The translations under genes were made by a program, and so were the position numbers. DNA of 64,000 nucleotides from Bradysia coprophila (lineage: Eukaryota > Arthropoda > Insecta > Diptera > Sciaridae), in assembly GCF_014529535.1 (NCBI RefSeq), contig NW_023503746.1:1178001-1242000 (forward strand). The letters run 5' to 3'. The first letter of the stretch is position 1. The number at the start of each line of letters is the position of its first letter. Below the pieces are notes generated by a model. That model did not search any database. It worked only from the letters and a program-made list of their open reading frames with translations, and was not told the origin of the DNA. This document shows, one piece after another, positions 15,401-24,815 of the stretch.

Positions 15401-18400
15401 TATGACTGGATCAGCTGAAAAGCAGCTGGAGCAAATGCATGTCTAAATTTCACTGATGTCCACTGTATTGATCGATTTGCATTTTTATCTTCAAGCTGAA
15501 ACTTTGCTTATTCAGACAATGTTGATGTAAGCGTAGGTCTCTTTTTATTTATTTTGAGCAGCGAGGAGTAGCAAGAGGAGGCGTACAAAAATCTCTTTAA
15601 ATTTTGGCCTAGGGTTACCTTCTTCAGGTGAACGAACCTCTCTATGTTTCTTCTTAAAAGTTACCACCTGAGACATTTTCGGTATAAATTTGCGTAGATT
15701 CTCGTGAGATTCATCGACATTATTATATGATGATTGATGAGATTTTTACCTTTACAACTCACGAATTACCACGGTCAACGGTCACATTGGACATCAAAGA
15801 GCACTGATGTTTCCGAGAAACGTGTAAATATCCCAAAACTTTAAATTGAATGTAGCCAAGATAATCAAAGTTGAAAATTAGTGGCATGTCCAAGAAAACA
15901 GTTCTTAACTGTACTATTTTCCGAGCCAACAGATTGCTCCAGTTACCGTCTTTATCTGGTACACCAGTTAGTATATCCTATTTTCACCAACATCAATCGT
16001 AACCATCGTATATGATCATACAATCTGTTCCATATTGTTTGAAATTACGCCTAGTGGTTGATACAAAATCTTTTACTTCAATTGTTTCAACAAACACTTT
16101 GCTGCTTAAAAAACAACATTTTGCTGATCGTTTTTTAACGATGTTATCGATAGCTGACTACACGTTCCACAGCTCTGAAGGCACACGATTCTTTGTAATT
16201 TTAAATAAATGAATGTTGTTCGTGCAATCTTCCCAAATAAAATATAGAAAAGAAAAGAGAACAGCTAGGTTTGAGAGTAGCGATGACAGAATTTTATCCA
16301 ACCATTTATCGGCTATAAAAAAACATTTCATCCCCAAAAGTCTAACTTTAATTCTAGACATATTCTAGACATGTAGACAACGCTACATATAAATGAGCTA
16401 TTGAGCTTCGATTACTGTACGCAATGTGCAATGAGTTACCATTTTCATAGAAAATGGTGATACATTGTCGCTTTGACCATAATTATCTACAAATATTTTA
16501 CAAAGTTAACAGCATTCCATTCGCAATGTGTATGTTCCTGGCGTGTTTTGACCTGAAACGAGTAATAAATTACGATGTGGTATTAATATATCTAAGCTGC
16601 AATCGATTCCTGCTAAATTTTCATTAAAAACGAACCCGTACATGTTTCATGATTGTTTGCCCTGTGTTTTATTTGGAATTTTAATGTTTTTTTTGCTTAA
16701 TATGTAACATGACGAGAGAAATAGAAAAAGCGGAAATAATGAAACAGGCGCGTTAGTATTATAAAATCAATATTTCAGTTAGATATGCGGAAAATACCGA
16801 TGTTAAGTGATCATTCGAGCTTTTGGCAAGAAAAATGTTAGGAAATCTAAAGAAAGAATTTTATTTTACATCAAAATCTCCTTAAATTTACTATCTCAAT
16901 AGCCGACGAGCATTTGGCGGAATTAATGCCAATATTTGAAAGACTGCGTGCCCAAGAACAGATACCGTGTGCGTATCCATTACATATGGGTGCTGGCGGA
17001 ACGGCATTTATTCGAGGTGGTTCTCGATCAATGCCATTAAGTCCGCACGCACCGCATTGTCATCCGTCAACACATTGGGTAAGCCTTTTTATTTTGTAAA
17101 ATTGTACACTAATGGCAACATAGATAAACTATCAGACGCTTGTAAGCAAAACCAAAATTGTGATGGCATTCGCCTCATTCAGATGCTAATGCCCGTTTAT
17201 TCATCCAAATTTAATTTTACGCAAATCGTTAGGTTCGAGAGCGATCTGTTCGATCGGTTGCAATGTCTCGACCATCTCGATCATCGCTATCAGCATCCAC
17301 ACCCGATTCATTGAGTGACAATGAAAGCAGTCTAGGTGCCGGGGGAAGATACACACCTAGAAAGCCATCGTATACACCAAATAGAACCGGACTCACGCCG
17401 GGAGGATCCCGAAACGGATCGAAACCAAATTCACGACCTGCAAGCAGACAGGGTTCGAAACCACCATCACATCATGGTTCGAATATGTCATTAGACAGCA
17501 CAGGTAAATGAACGGGAACGGGTTGTCGTCTGGATGCGTTGAATTAACATTTCGGGTTTTCTTGTTCAGACGACACCACACCATCTCGAATTCCACAACG
17601 ACGATTAGGAAGTACATCATCGACAACGACAACGCCGCGTCCATCGCGTCTATCTGTTGGTTCGACCATAACGAGAGTTAATGGAAATGCAGGAATATCC
17701 GCTTTTGGTAGCACAATTTCACGACCAAGAACACCATCCGGATCTGCTAGTCCTGCACCAACAAGGTTAGATTTGACTGTGACAATAGATATGCTAATTT
17801 AGTGATATTAAACAGAACGTTCGTCTGACGGTATCATGTTAAGGTTCAAGAGAATTGTTAAGTTCATCTCGACGAATTTCCCGTTTTTTCGGCGAACGCA
17901 TTACATTTTCTAATTCCATAATTGCATCATTGCCTAAGATCATAACAAAATAATTATCGCCAAACAAAACATTTTCTGCTAAAATACGCAGCTTGAATGC
18001 CTATCCGATTATATTCAAAACCACTCATCCCTTAAAGCCCAAAACCACTTTCATTGTCAAATTTAATTGCGATTTTAATTGCTTCCATTATACCAAATCA
18101 TCTTCTTCGGTCTATTTGTTTTGTAGCCTATGTCGGTTGGTACGTTGACTGAATACGACCGATGAAAATTTGATTTTATTGTCACGTCTTTCGACATCGG
18201 AAAACCGAATTCTCTAAATTTTCTTCAATTCATCATTCGCCTACCAAATTGTTCGGTCATGCCGTAATTGTAAACAGTGATTGGTAATTGGGGCTGTTTG
18301 TATACACAAAAATATTTTTATTGCTCGAAATGCGAACCCATTTGTGTGGTTCACTTGTTGCCCGAATTTCATTCGAAATCAATTACAATGCAAACGTAAC

Positions 18401-21211
18401 TTCAATGAATCAATCCCGCTATACACTCTTGCATAATACTAATAACATCGCTTAATATTAATCAAATTAACCATTAACAGGAGTAGTAACGGTGGCATGA
18501 GCCGATCATCTAGCATACCAACGCTTGTGCCGGGGGCGGTACAAAACAGGTAATTATTTAATAGTAGTTTTAATGCTTGTCATCATGAATCGTAATGTCA
18601 TTAACATGCCGAAAATCGGAAATGAAATGCGAACAATTGATCAGCGAAACTGTTTGAATTGTTCCGCAAGTCGACTCTGATGATCGGAATAATTTACTCG
18701 TTTGGAGAGTTGATTTTTATTAGATTTGAGTGAGTTCTTGGCTAGTGTAGACTAGAGAGAGATGATAAACTTTACGAAATGGTCATGGAGAAAGTGAAAT
18801 AGACCGAGAGCGACCGTCATTTGAAATTTATGTTCTTACACTATCTAAGACGAAAAACGTTTGCTGCGACTCTTCTGTTCCCGAATGCTGAAAAGACGGA
18901 GATATAATATGCTCAGCTTTTCTTGTCAGGGCATTTCTAAACTTAAAAAACGAGAGTGCCGGAGCAAACATTTTCCGATTTAGTGGGTAGTGTATTTGGT
19001 AAAAATTTTAAACCAATGCCTGAAGAAATCGTTCATTTTACATAATTTATTGTTACTGTTTTGCACACGTAAAAACTTCCACTTTCGTAAGGTGTTCTTG
19101 CTTTTATTCTCCATTTATCTGACTTGTCTAATTTCGTATCTTATTTGAAACGTGAATTGAGAGAAATCACAAAACCAGAGAAGAACAGTTTAGATACGAA
19201 CGTGGCACTTTTTACGTGTGCAAACCAGTATGGTTGTCGTAAAACATAAGAATATCGCGCAAAATTCGTCAACCTTTTACGAAAAATGAACGACATAACA
19301 TGACCAATTCAAAATGAATTCTGCTTAAGAACTACGACTCCGTCCGAAGAAAATAAAGTTGTTAATCGAACAAAATGTATTGTATAAACTAGCCGATCAA
19401 GGATACCTGTAAGACAGCCTTCAACGGAAAAATCGTATCCGTCATCTTTGCAGTCACAAAGCTCAGTAACATCTAGTTGCTCGTCGACTGGGTAATTTGA
19501 ATGAATGTTATTTGCCGTGTAGCTTTGTGTTACAACTTTTCGTTTTTTTTCGTTCTTAAAGAGTTGTTAATCGTTTGAGTTTTCCTTTTGATTTGGCTTT
19601 TTTTCTTGTTTCGTTTATTTGAACTCCGAACTGAATACATTCGTATACAGATTGCATTGTTTTTCGTTGGGGGATGATAGCTTGCAGCAAAACGAATGAT
19701 GGATGGTAGAGGAGAAAAGCGAAAACTCAAAAACTCTTAAACATCTGGGAAAACAAACTTCACCTAAATTTTTCAAACAGACAATATTTGAGAAGCAATT
19801 CTTTCCCAGGTGGATTCAATTACGCTTACACTTTACATATATAATCCAAGAGTATACAGAGAACAAGGAAACGGTATACAGAAACACTTCATGGAACATT
19901 GCAGTCTTGTCTAATGTGTGTGCAATGGAAAGATGATTGGTTGCAATTTATCATTTTATTTATTCGCTCCAATCTCGGTGTCTATTTTGAAGCAGACAAA
20001 ATTGATTCACAGATTTGCTATTGAATATCAATTTAAAATGCTAAAGTGCTTTGAAAGTACTGAGATATTATTGATTATCAGCCTCGTACGGCATTCAGTG
20101 GTGTTGTAGGTTTATCATACCGTTTGTCTCACACTACAAAATCGGTCGCTCGAAGGAAGGCAATTTGACAAATCAGTTTGTGTAGCCAATACTTCAAATT
20201 TTAGATCTGGGTTGACAGATGGTTTCTAGAGTAACTATTGAGTTACGGTCTCTCAATTTTCTTTGTCTTCATGCAAATTCTAATCATTTCTTCAGAACCA
20301 CAATCTGCTACTTCTTTTGTTCAACGTACTGCATAGGGAGGTTGAAGCAAATTCTTTTAGGGCCGGCACTATTGGCACACGCTTGCGAATAGTCTCTTTT
20401 GGGTACTATTCGCACACGCGTGCCAATAGTTTCTCTTGGCAGTGCCGGCCAATCTTTTACTTCACTTCAAACCATTTGTGATTTAAGACAACTCAACCCA
20501 GTGTTCATCGCTTATTTTTTTCGATAACCGATGGCTACATAGAACTCTTTTGAGTTACATTGAAAGGTTCTATCCACCAGACCGTTCCTGTCATACCTCT
20601 TCATGTCATCTCTTATGGGTGATTCGTAGCCATTTTCTTCGTTCTACATTCAGTTAATATATTCATTGCAATTCGCTTCGTCCAAGGAACGATGAATATG
20701 ATCATTAGATGGGTTTGATTTATATCTTTCTCAATATCATTTAAATTCCACAATTCTCAATGAATGCACAAAAGATGAATCAATGTCACGTACTGTAATT
20801 GCAAGTATTACGCTAGGCAAATTTCTTTGTTATTTTCGATAAATGAAAGCTTCTGAGAATTTTGCAGAAATTTTTTTATAGCTTTGCGTGTGAAGGATGT
20901 TAGTAGTAGTGATACATATACTACCCTGCCACACAACACACACTACCCCTCGATGTGCTTACAAATTTTTGTTAATTTATCCTTTTAGCCTTTTTTACTG
21001 TTTGTTTGAATTTGAAATTTGAAAATTGCGCCATAAAACTAAACACTTTTCCAATTTCTTCCAACAATTCAGACGTAATTTAAGTGGACAATCGACTCCC
21101 TCCGGAATGCAAACGCCACGTAAAACATCAATGGAACCACCGCCAGTTCCGCCAGGCCGTAAAAGCCGTGGCAGTACGCCAAACAGTCAGAGGGAACCAT
21201 TTAGACTTTAA
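1..21211 (+). CDS. shot: Short stop (spectraplakin), 3' half of the gene, multi-exon
   Basis: Giant cytoskeletal linker joining actin and microtubules. The window enters in the spectrin-repeat rod and covers the rest to the stop. Main chain of exons: 1-3425, 4216-4441, 4507-6466, 6528-6717, 7096-7152, 9467-9541, 9811-9982, 10042-10159, 10224-10453, 10521-10638, 14033-14196 (or 16903-17078), 17233-17503, 17570-17765, 18481-18549, 21073-21211. Possible extra exons are 9081-9125, 11476-11684 and 19393-19491. I checked GT/AG and phase at every junction and all are consistent. Order of parts: about 17 spectrin repeats, Ser-rich hinge, two EF-hands, GAS2 domain, basic Ser/Arg/Pro tail with SxIP motifs. 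From remembered knowledge of the family, the joined protein resembles Drosophila Shot throughout. The actin-binding and plakin parts lie upstream of the window. Confidence 0.97.
3426..4215 (+). other. shot intron, no further feature seen
   Basis: Begins GTGAGT and ends TATAG. It is AT-rich and I see no repeat element or convincing coding piece. The long open stretch crossing its 3' end is only read-through of the next exon in another frame. Confidence 0.8.
4216..4441 (+). CDS. shot: shot exon: spectrin repeat, 226 bp
   Basis: The acceptor TATAG precedes it. The two bases left by the previous exon plus the first base here give Arg, then [18 protein letters not shown], which closely matches what I remember of Drosophila Shot. 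It ends in phase 0 at LDQLKP before GTAAGT. The longest open frame over this place is different (3969-4445) and is not the gene. Confidence 0.93.
4507..6466 (+). CDS. shot: shot exon: last block of spectrin repeats
   Basis: Starts [16 protein letters not shown] after the acceptor at 4505-4506 and encodes about 653 residues, six spectrin repeats. The open frame continues to a stop at 6510, but that end (FWWRC) is intronic. The donor at 6467 (GTAAGA) and acceptor at 6526-6527 remove a 61-bp intron and restore [14 protein letters not shown]. This matches the last linker of the Shot rod. Confidence 0.95.
6528..6717 (+). CDS. shot: shot exon: end of rod and start of hinge
   Basis: Encodes [12 protein letters not shown] through [20 protein letters not shown] to GKTPV. 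It ends in phase 2 at [18 protein letters not shown] is a very conserved Shot stretch at the C-terminal end of the last spectrin repeat, followed by a basic Ser/Gln-rich hinge. Confidence 0.93.
7096..7152 (+). CDS. shot: shot hinge microexon, 57 bp
   Basis: Acceptor TTTAG. The single leftover base completes Val, then [18 protein letters not shown]. Donor GTTTGT at 7153. The sequence matches the RGS-DLRE-SPDYG hinge of Shot and keeps phase 2 to phase 2 (19 codons). Too short to stand out as an open frame. Confidence 0.88.
7193..7317. mobile_element. Small hairpin MITE (about 125 bp)
   Basis: Left arm TTTCCACT...GTACTCCGTTTGAGAG is repeated inverted at 7280-7317 (CTCTCACACGGAGTAC...AGTGGAAA) with an A/T-rich loop. 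There is no coding content. It lies in the intron after the 57-bp hinge exon. Confidence 0.65.
7555..7916. mobile_element. TIR element (MITE), copy 1 of a family also found in the hpd intron
   Basis: About 100-bp inverted arms: AGAGCAATGG...GCCTACATTTAGGC at the left, and GCCTAAATGTAGGC...CATTGCTCT at the right. A smaller inner inverted pair surrounds GTGCAGATTACATAAATG. The ends sit in a TTTA/TAAA context. No transposase. The 89-residue open frame inside (7678-7947) is repeat sequence and not a gene. Confidence 0.8.
7917..9080 (+). other. shot intron filled with AT-rich low-complexity sequence
   Basis: Holds many variants of short strings such as CCTAAAAATTCTTAAA and GGGAAAAAATT (8160-8260 and 8640-8850), with no coding content that I accept. 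The same kind of sequence recurs at 13240-13290 and 13515-13570. Confidence 0.6.
9081..9125 (+). CDS. shot: shot optional cassette exon, 45 bp (predicted)
   Basis: TTTTAG before and GTATGC after. It begins with one base completing a codon and ends with two bases over, exactly like its neighbours, so it can be included or skipped without changing frame. It encodes [16 protein letters not shown], a basic Ser-rich hinge piece. The support is splice sites and phase only; I do not recall a matching Drosophila segment. Confidence 0.5.
9467..9541 (+). CDS. shot: shot hinge exon, 75 bp
   Basis: Encodes (S/R)[17 protein letters not shown] and GPRFSPA, ending in phase 2 before GTAAGT at 9542. Matches the conserved RISPSR...[10 protein letters not shown] stretch preceding the EF-hands in Shot. 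Confidence 0.92.
9811..9982 (+). CDS. shot: shot exon preceding the EF-hands
   Basis: Encodes [17 protein letters not shown], then [18 protein letters not shown] and FSWDDWRKR, ending in phase 0 before GTAAGT. This Trp/Arg-rich helix is the conserved spectraplakin segment that leads into the EF-hand pair. Confidence 0.95.
10042..10159 (+). CDS. shot: shot exon: EF-hand 1
   Basis: [18 protein letters not shown] is followed by the loop [13 protein letters not shown]. Asp/Asp/Asn at loop positions 1, 3 and 5 and Gly at 6 are present. Position 12 is Ile and not Glu, as I recall it is in Drosophila Shot, so calcium binding may be weak. Ends in phase 1 before GTGAGT. Confidence 0.95.
10224..10453 (+). 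CDS. shot: shot exon: EF-hand 2 and first half of the GAS2 domain
   Basis: The loop [13 protein letters not shown] is a canonical EF-hand with Glu at position 12. It is followed by [12 protein letters not shown] and the GAS2 start [19 protein letters not shown], whose CxC belongs to the zinc site. Ends in phase 0 at KYR before GTAAGG. Confidence 0.96.
10521..10638 (+). CDS. shot: shot exon: second half of the GAS2 microtubule-binding domain
   Basis: Starts [19 protein letters not shown], then [18 protein letters not shown], with the last zinc-ligand Cys. Ends in phase 1 (CGA G) before GTATGT. Three different downstream acceptors fit this phase: 11476, 14033 and 16903. This donor is therefore the branch point for alternative C-termini. 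Confidence 0.96.
11476..11684 (+). CDS. shot: Predicted alternative last exon of shot with Cys/His-rich tail
   Basis: A good pyrimidine-rich acceptor (AATCATTCAG) is followed by two bases that complete the phase-1 codon left by the GAS2 exon. This gives [20 protein letters not shown], then [15 protein letters not shown] and a further 34 residues to TAG. The tail has C-x2-C-x11-H-x6-C-x2-H spacing, resembling but not matching a classical zinc finger. AATAAA lies 129 bp after the stop. The resulting isoform would end just after GAS2 and lack the SxIP tail. Not recognised from other species; it could be chance. Confidence 0.5.
11813..11818 (+). terminator. Poly(A) signal AATAAA for the predicted alternative shot terminal exon
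   Basis: Canonical AATAAA in the context TTCTAATAAATG, 129 bp beyond the TAG at 11684. It supports an early transcript end here, though AATAAA also occurs by chance in AT-rich introns. Confidence 0.4.
11819..14032 (+). other. Rest of the large shot intron, no supported gene
   Basis: AT-rich. There is low-complexity TTTTAGGAATTTAATTCC-type sequence at 13230-13290 and 13515-13570. The interval between these (13320-13495) has degenerate inverted CAGCTG-rich arms related to the element at 15249-15468. Short open frames here have no exon-like boundaries. Confidence 0.6.
14033..14196 (+). CDS. shot: shot exon following GAS2 (mutually exclusive candidate 1)
   Basis: CC completes the GCC codon, then [20 protein letters not shown] and QSMAAFKPR, matching the conserved Shot segment after GAS2, followed by Ser/Asn-rich sequence to GPITK. 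It enters in phase 1 and leaves in phase 0 before GTAATT. Confidence 0.93.
14705..15031. mobile_element. TIR element (MITE) about 330 bp in a shot intron
   Basis: Inverted arms: AATAAGGGAGGTAC at the left end and GTACCTCCCTTATT at the right. A second inverted block pairs TTCTTGAAGAACTCGGAAAA with its partner at 14975-14995. Weaker pairing continues outward to about 14690/15062. The open frames on both strands inside are arm sequence. Confidence 0.75.
15249..15470. mobile_element. Possible mariner-type MITE
   Basis: Ends TACAGTGGA and TCCACTGTA face each other 220 bp apart. They can be read as a TA target duplication flanking CAGTGGA termini. There is no transposase. An inner CAGCTG-rich segment resembles part of 13320-13495. 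Confidence 0.5.
15471..16902 (+). other. shot intron, nothing further supported
   Basis: AT-rich sequence with no repeat structure or coding potential that I can defend up to the alternative exon at 16903. Confidence 0.6.
16903..17078 (+). CDS. shot: shot exon, mutually exclusive candidate 2 to 14033-14196
   Basis: Begins CC, as does the exon at 14033, so after the phase-1 GAS2 donor it gives [18 protein letters not shown], then [16 protein letters not shown] and a His/Pro/Ser-rich end ([13 protein letters not shown]). It ends in phase 0 before GTAAGC and so joins the exon at 17233 in frame. Joined after 14196 instead, it would hit a stop within eight codons, so the two cannot both be included. 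The composition is protein-like throughout. Confidence 0.72.
17233..17503 (+). CDS. shot: shot C-tail exon (Ser/Arg-rich)
   Basis: Encodes [20 protein letters not shown] then [40 protein letters not shown] and SRQGSKPPS, matching the microtubule-binding Gly-Ser-Arg-rich tail of Shot. Phase 0 in, phase 1 out before GTAAAT. Confidence 0.94.
17570..17765 (+). CDS. shot: shot C-tail exon with SxIP motif SRIP
   Basis: Encodes [18 protein letters not shown] then Thr/Ser/Pro-rich sequence to [16 protein letters not shown] is an EB1-binding SxIP motif in a basic Ser/Pro context. Ends in phase 2 before GTTAGA. Confidence 0.93.
18481..18549 (+). CDS. shot: shot C-tail exon, 69 bp, with SSIP motif
   Basis: Encodes [20 protein letters not shown] and QN. 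SSIP fits the SxIP pattern. Phase 2 in and out (AG|GTAATT), so it could be skipped without a frame change. Confidence 0.88.
18836..18992. mobile_element. Small hairpin MITE in a shot intron
   Basis: Imperfect inverted arms: ACACTATCTAAGACGAAAAA...GCGACTCT at the left and AGAGTGCCGGAGCAAACATT...GTAGTGT at the right, about 35-40 bp each. Confidence 0.65.
19059..19229. mobile_element. Small TIR element in a shot intron
   Basis: TTTGCACACGTAAAAACTTC at the left is matched inverted by GGCACTTTTTACGTGTGCAA at the right, about 150 bp apart. Non-coding. Confidence 0.55.
19393..19491 (+). CDS. shot: shot cassette exon, 99 bp, with SxIP motif (predicted)
   Basis: Acceptor AACTAG. One base completes Ser, then [18 protein letters not shown] and a Ser/Gln-rich end to SSCSST. 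Ends in phase 2 before GTAATT. It is 33 codons long and phase-neutral between the exons at 18481 and 21073, so it can be optional. SRIPVRQ is a third SxIP motif, which argues that the exon is real. Confidence 0.7.
20361..20450. repeat. 90-bp GC-rich palindrome
   Basis: GCCGGCACTATTGGCACACG faces CGTGCCAATAG...AGTGCCGGC, with an inner GCGAATAGT/ACTATTCGC pair. It stands out from the AT-rich intron. ACTATTCGCAC also occurs at the ends of the element at 38183-38432. Confidence 0.7.
21073..21211 (+). CDS. shot: shot last exon, C-terminus
   Basis: Acceptor AATTCAG. Encodes [20 protein letters not shown] then [20 protein letters not shown] and EPFRL followed by TAA at 21209-21211. Enters in phase 2, so it can follow either 18549 or the 99-bp cassette. 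Confidence 0.92.
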
Positions 21212-22480
21212 GTTCATTTAAGATGCAAGCTAATAATCGAAAAAGTGTTTTGTTTTGATTTATGAGGAGAATTTTTTTTTTTTCGTTTTACTTTCCAATT
21301 ATTTTTGTTTCGTATCGATTTGATACTCAAATTACTAATCCCATGTACCCGTACCCCTGTATGTTTAATTGATGGGACCATTTATAATTTTTTTTTCGTT
21401 AAATTTCAAGAAACTAACTCTAATCCAAATACCAGTTAATTTATGTGAATAGAAGTATGTGTAACGGAAAAGGGGTACGTAATTAGCGAACGTTTTTACT
21501 GAATTTGTATCGTTTTTCTTATGTGAGTGAAAATTGGATATTCGCCAGTATCGGTTTTCTCGCTATTTAAGACTACATAAAACGTGCAGATTTAAGTAAG
21601 GAGTTGTGTTCAGTGCATAGATGATATAACGAGGAGAAAGAAGAACATTGTATTAACCGAAATTATAATTACACTTACACTAAACTTACACCTTAAACAA
21701 ATCGTAAATTAGAGCAAAAAAAACTTGTTAAAAAAGCGAGAGAAAGTTTAGGAAAAAGTTGAAGAAAATTCCATTAGAAAATAATTTTTATTTTACAAAA
21801 GATTGTAATTCCAGTTGTTTTTTCCAAAAGAAAATTTTTATCCTTAAAAAATAAATGAAAACAACAAAACACGAAACGAACGAGAAACATTTTTTGTCTG
21901 CCGCAGTAAAACCGGAATTCGAACTGCGGAATTTGGATGAATTCTAACATCGCCAGGTTAAATTCATTTTGATTCCCGTTAACGGATTTGCCGGGATTTT
22001 TTTTATTGCGGAGAGAGAAAAAATTCGTTAGAATGATAGAGGAGAAATCAGTGGGAAGGAAAATTCTCGAAATAATATTTTATGTTTCAGTTACTTTTTT
22101 CGGGTCAAAAATTATAAATTCAATTGTTAAAGTGCACACAAACACACACAAGTCATTTTAAATTAAAAAAAGGGAAATTTATTGTGTAACAAAAATCTTT
22201 TTTTTTAGATAGAAAGTGTTTATCATAAAATGTAAATTTATATTGAAAATAAGGAGAAGACGAAATTAAGTGAAACGGAAATAACGGATTTTTTTTTATT
22301 TACCCGTACTAAGCTGGAGTTATAAAGAATAGTTGAAAGAAAAGAAAAAAAAGAAAAAAAATGCTTGCGAAAGCGACGATAAAAAAAATATTTATATTTG
22401 CACTAAAAAGTCATAATTTTTAAGTTGACTAGGAATAATAAATTTTTACGATTAATACAAAATAATTTTAAATAAAAAAA
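21212..22480 (+). other. shot: shot 3' UTR with candidate poly(A) signals
   Basis: Extremely A/T-rich, uncoding sequence after the stop. AATAAA-type signals occur at 21850, 22437 and about 22470, so several 3' ends are possible. I cannot tell which is used. Confidence 0.6.
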
Positions 22481-22828
22481 AAACAAAAAAAAACATTTGT
22501 AATTAACTCAAACACAACCAACAAACCAATTTGACTAATTTGTTTTTTTCTTATTTTTTATTAAAAAAAATTGTTAAACGAAAAGTTCTTATTGTTCTTC
22601 TGGCAGTCTTGTAAAACAACAAAATGAAGAAATTAATATTAATAATAAGAATAAGAATTTGCTTAATAAACAAAAAAAATAATTACCACAACTCTCCGGC
22701 ATTTTCATTTCAAATTCTATCGTAATGCAGTTCTGGTGCTGGCTGGCATCTACAGTGAAGACTTGGGACTTAATGGTTCTGACAATCCTTGAGCGGAGCT
22801 CTACAGACGAAGTGAATTGTTTCAACCA

Positions 22829-23745
22829 GAAATATACATTCTGCCACTTTTTGACTCAAATTTTCTTTCGAAAATTTTTCTGGTAAGATTTTTGTTGATA
22901 AAACTTTCACGTACTTTCCTCATCAGCTGACGCATATCTTTTTGCGTGTCGGATCTGTAAGCGTCACCTACACCGATATCAGTTCTTTTGTAAGTGGATA
23001 ACAGGACTTGTGTCACACCTCCACTGTAATGGTTGTGGGCGGTATCATCTCTTTTGTAAGTTGTGATTTTTTAGAATTTGGTCGCAGATAATAGACAATC
23101 ATATTGTACAGTTTGAACGGAAATATTCTTCTTACAAAACTGTATAACTTTCCCTTTGATCTGAACCTTCCAGCTTTCATTTGACGAAAATCGAAAATTT
23201 TACGAAAATAAAAAATTTGACGAAAATCGAAATTTTTTGACGCACTTAAAACGCTCATAGCTCCTAAATAAGCGACTGTTTAGTTGAACACGTATCGACT
23301 AGAATCTAAAACTCTATAACTTTGTCTTTTACACGAGGTTTCTATCTGCCGTATTTTCCGAGTTATGGCTGACATAGCTCCCAAGTATACGACTTTTTAG
23401 GAAAACCATGGAACATGTGTCGACTGAAATCTGAAACTCTATAAATTTGTCTTTTAAACATACTTTCTATCTGCCATATTTTCTGCGTTATGGGCCATAT
23501 AGCTCAATAGCTTAAAACGCTCATAGCTCCGAAATTATAAGCTTTTATAAAAGTTACTTCAAATTAGTTTCTTAGAATTACGTCTTTACCATATCCTGAA
23601 AATTTCAGCCAAATTCAGCGGTAAATTCAAAAATTTCGTTGTAACAAAGTAACAGAATGACGAAGGTTGGTAAAATTCATCAATTTCAAAATGTATGAAA
23701 ATCCATTTCTTCATACAAATTTTTACAACGGACTTGCGTCACGGA
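22829..23745 (-). mobile_element. TIR-type repeat, inverted partner of 34140-35640
   Basis: The stretch from about 23110 to 23665 is the reverse complement, at moderate divergence, of roughly 34430-35290. Marker phrases are TTCATGG-type, GTTTTAAGTGCG and GCCATAACTCGGAAAAT. The right end carries GGACTTGCGTCAC, the terminus shared by several elements here. The section 22900-23035 repeats 35500-35640 in the same orientation, so the copy is rearranged. No coding capacity. Confidence 0.7.
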
Positions 23746-23785
23746 CCTACACTAACGTAGCGTCATGATCAGTACAAAAAACCTT

Positions 23786-24815
23786 TAAAGAGTAAATGTG
23801 ACGCAAGTCTTTATCATACTTAAAAAATAACTGATATCCATGAGTGTGGGGCATTCTCCGCCTGTAAGCAAAAGTTTTATCAACACAAGATGAACCCCAA
23901 AATTTTTAGAAAGAAAATAAAAAAAAATGCGTCACATAGTGGGAGATGGTGAATGTAGATGTAATGTTGAATTTCTTTAGTTATTTAGTGATATTTCTTG
24001 AAACGGCTTGGAAAAGTGAACGAAAGTACGCCGTTCAGCCCAAAAAGATTAGGTCCATGTCTTCAGGATCGCTCCCAGGACTTATTGAAACACGTGGTTT
24101 GTTAGTATCACATTTAGATTTATGGAATTATTCTAGCGATTTAAAATTAGATTTTAGTGGGTTCAATAGCCTACTGTGATGAACTTTTGCATGTTCCCCA
24201 CAAATACGCAAAGCGCAAGGTATATATTGCCTAAAGACCTTGGAAGTGGAAGTCTGGCTTTCAGTTAAAATTAGTGTGGTGAACTTGTAGGACAATGTTG
24301 TGTGTATTCGATTTTTGTTAGCGATCAACTGAAATGCTATTATATTGTCAATTTGTTTTTGTTTGGCAAAGTCCAAGTCACAAATTGTGTGTCGTATTCG
24401 TATTTTGCAGTATTAACTCGGCGAGGATTAGTTTGTTGAAAATTGGAAAATTTGGCGTGTAGGCTTACATCAAGTTTGTTGTCAGAAATGTTTGGACTAA
24501 AAATGTCAACTTATTTGAGAATTTTTTAATTCTTTTAAAGAATGTGCGGTGACACACGGCCTAATTGTACCGAATAGAATCTTATGCGTTCTTATTGCCT
24601 TTTCCCGCATCTTCCTGTAGTTTCCTCAACATCTGCCACTTCTGACGCAATTTTTTTTGTAAAATTTTCTTTCTAAAATTTTTTGGGTTCATTTTGTGTT
24701 GATAAAATGTTTGCGTACATGCGCAGAATGCGTCACCCTCAGCGATATCAGTTATTTTGTAAGTAAGATAGAGGACTTGCATCACATTTACTCTTGAAGA
24801 GTTCTTTGACTAATA
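23786..24815. mobile_element. TIR element interrupted by a copy of the 664-bp repeat
   Basis: Outer arms at 23786-23940 (GAGTAAATGTGACGCAAGTC...ATGCGTCAC) and 24632-24815 (GACGCAA...TGCATCACATTTACTC) are inverted to each other. The interior 23952-24615 is a separate repeat, described below. I read this as an older TIR element carrying an insertion. Confidence 0.65.
23952..24615 (+). repeat. 664-bp repeat, copy A
   Basis: Runs from AATGTAGATGTAATGTTG to CCCGCATCTTCC and is nearly identical to 31860-32523 (same strand) and 30856-31519 (opposite strand). Short open frames on both strands (77-82 residues) are shared by all copies, but the DNA as a whole is equally conserved, so I do not call a gene. 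Confidence 0.85.
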
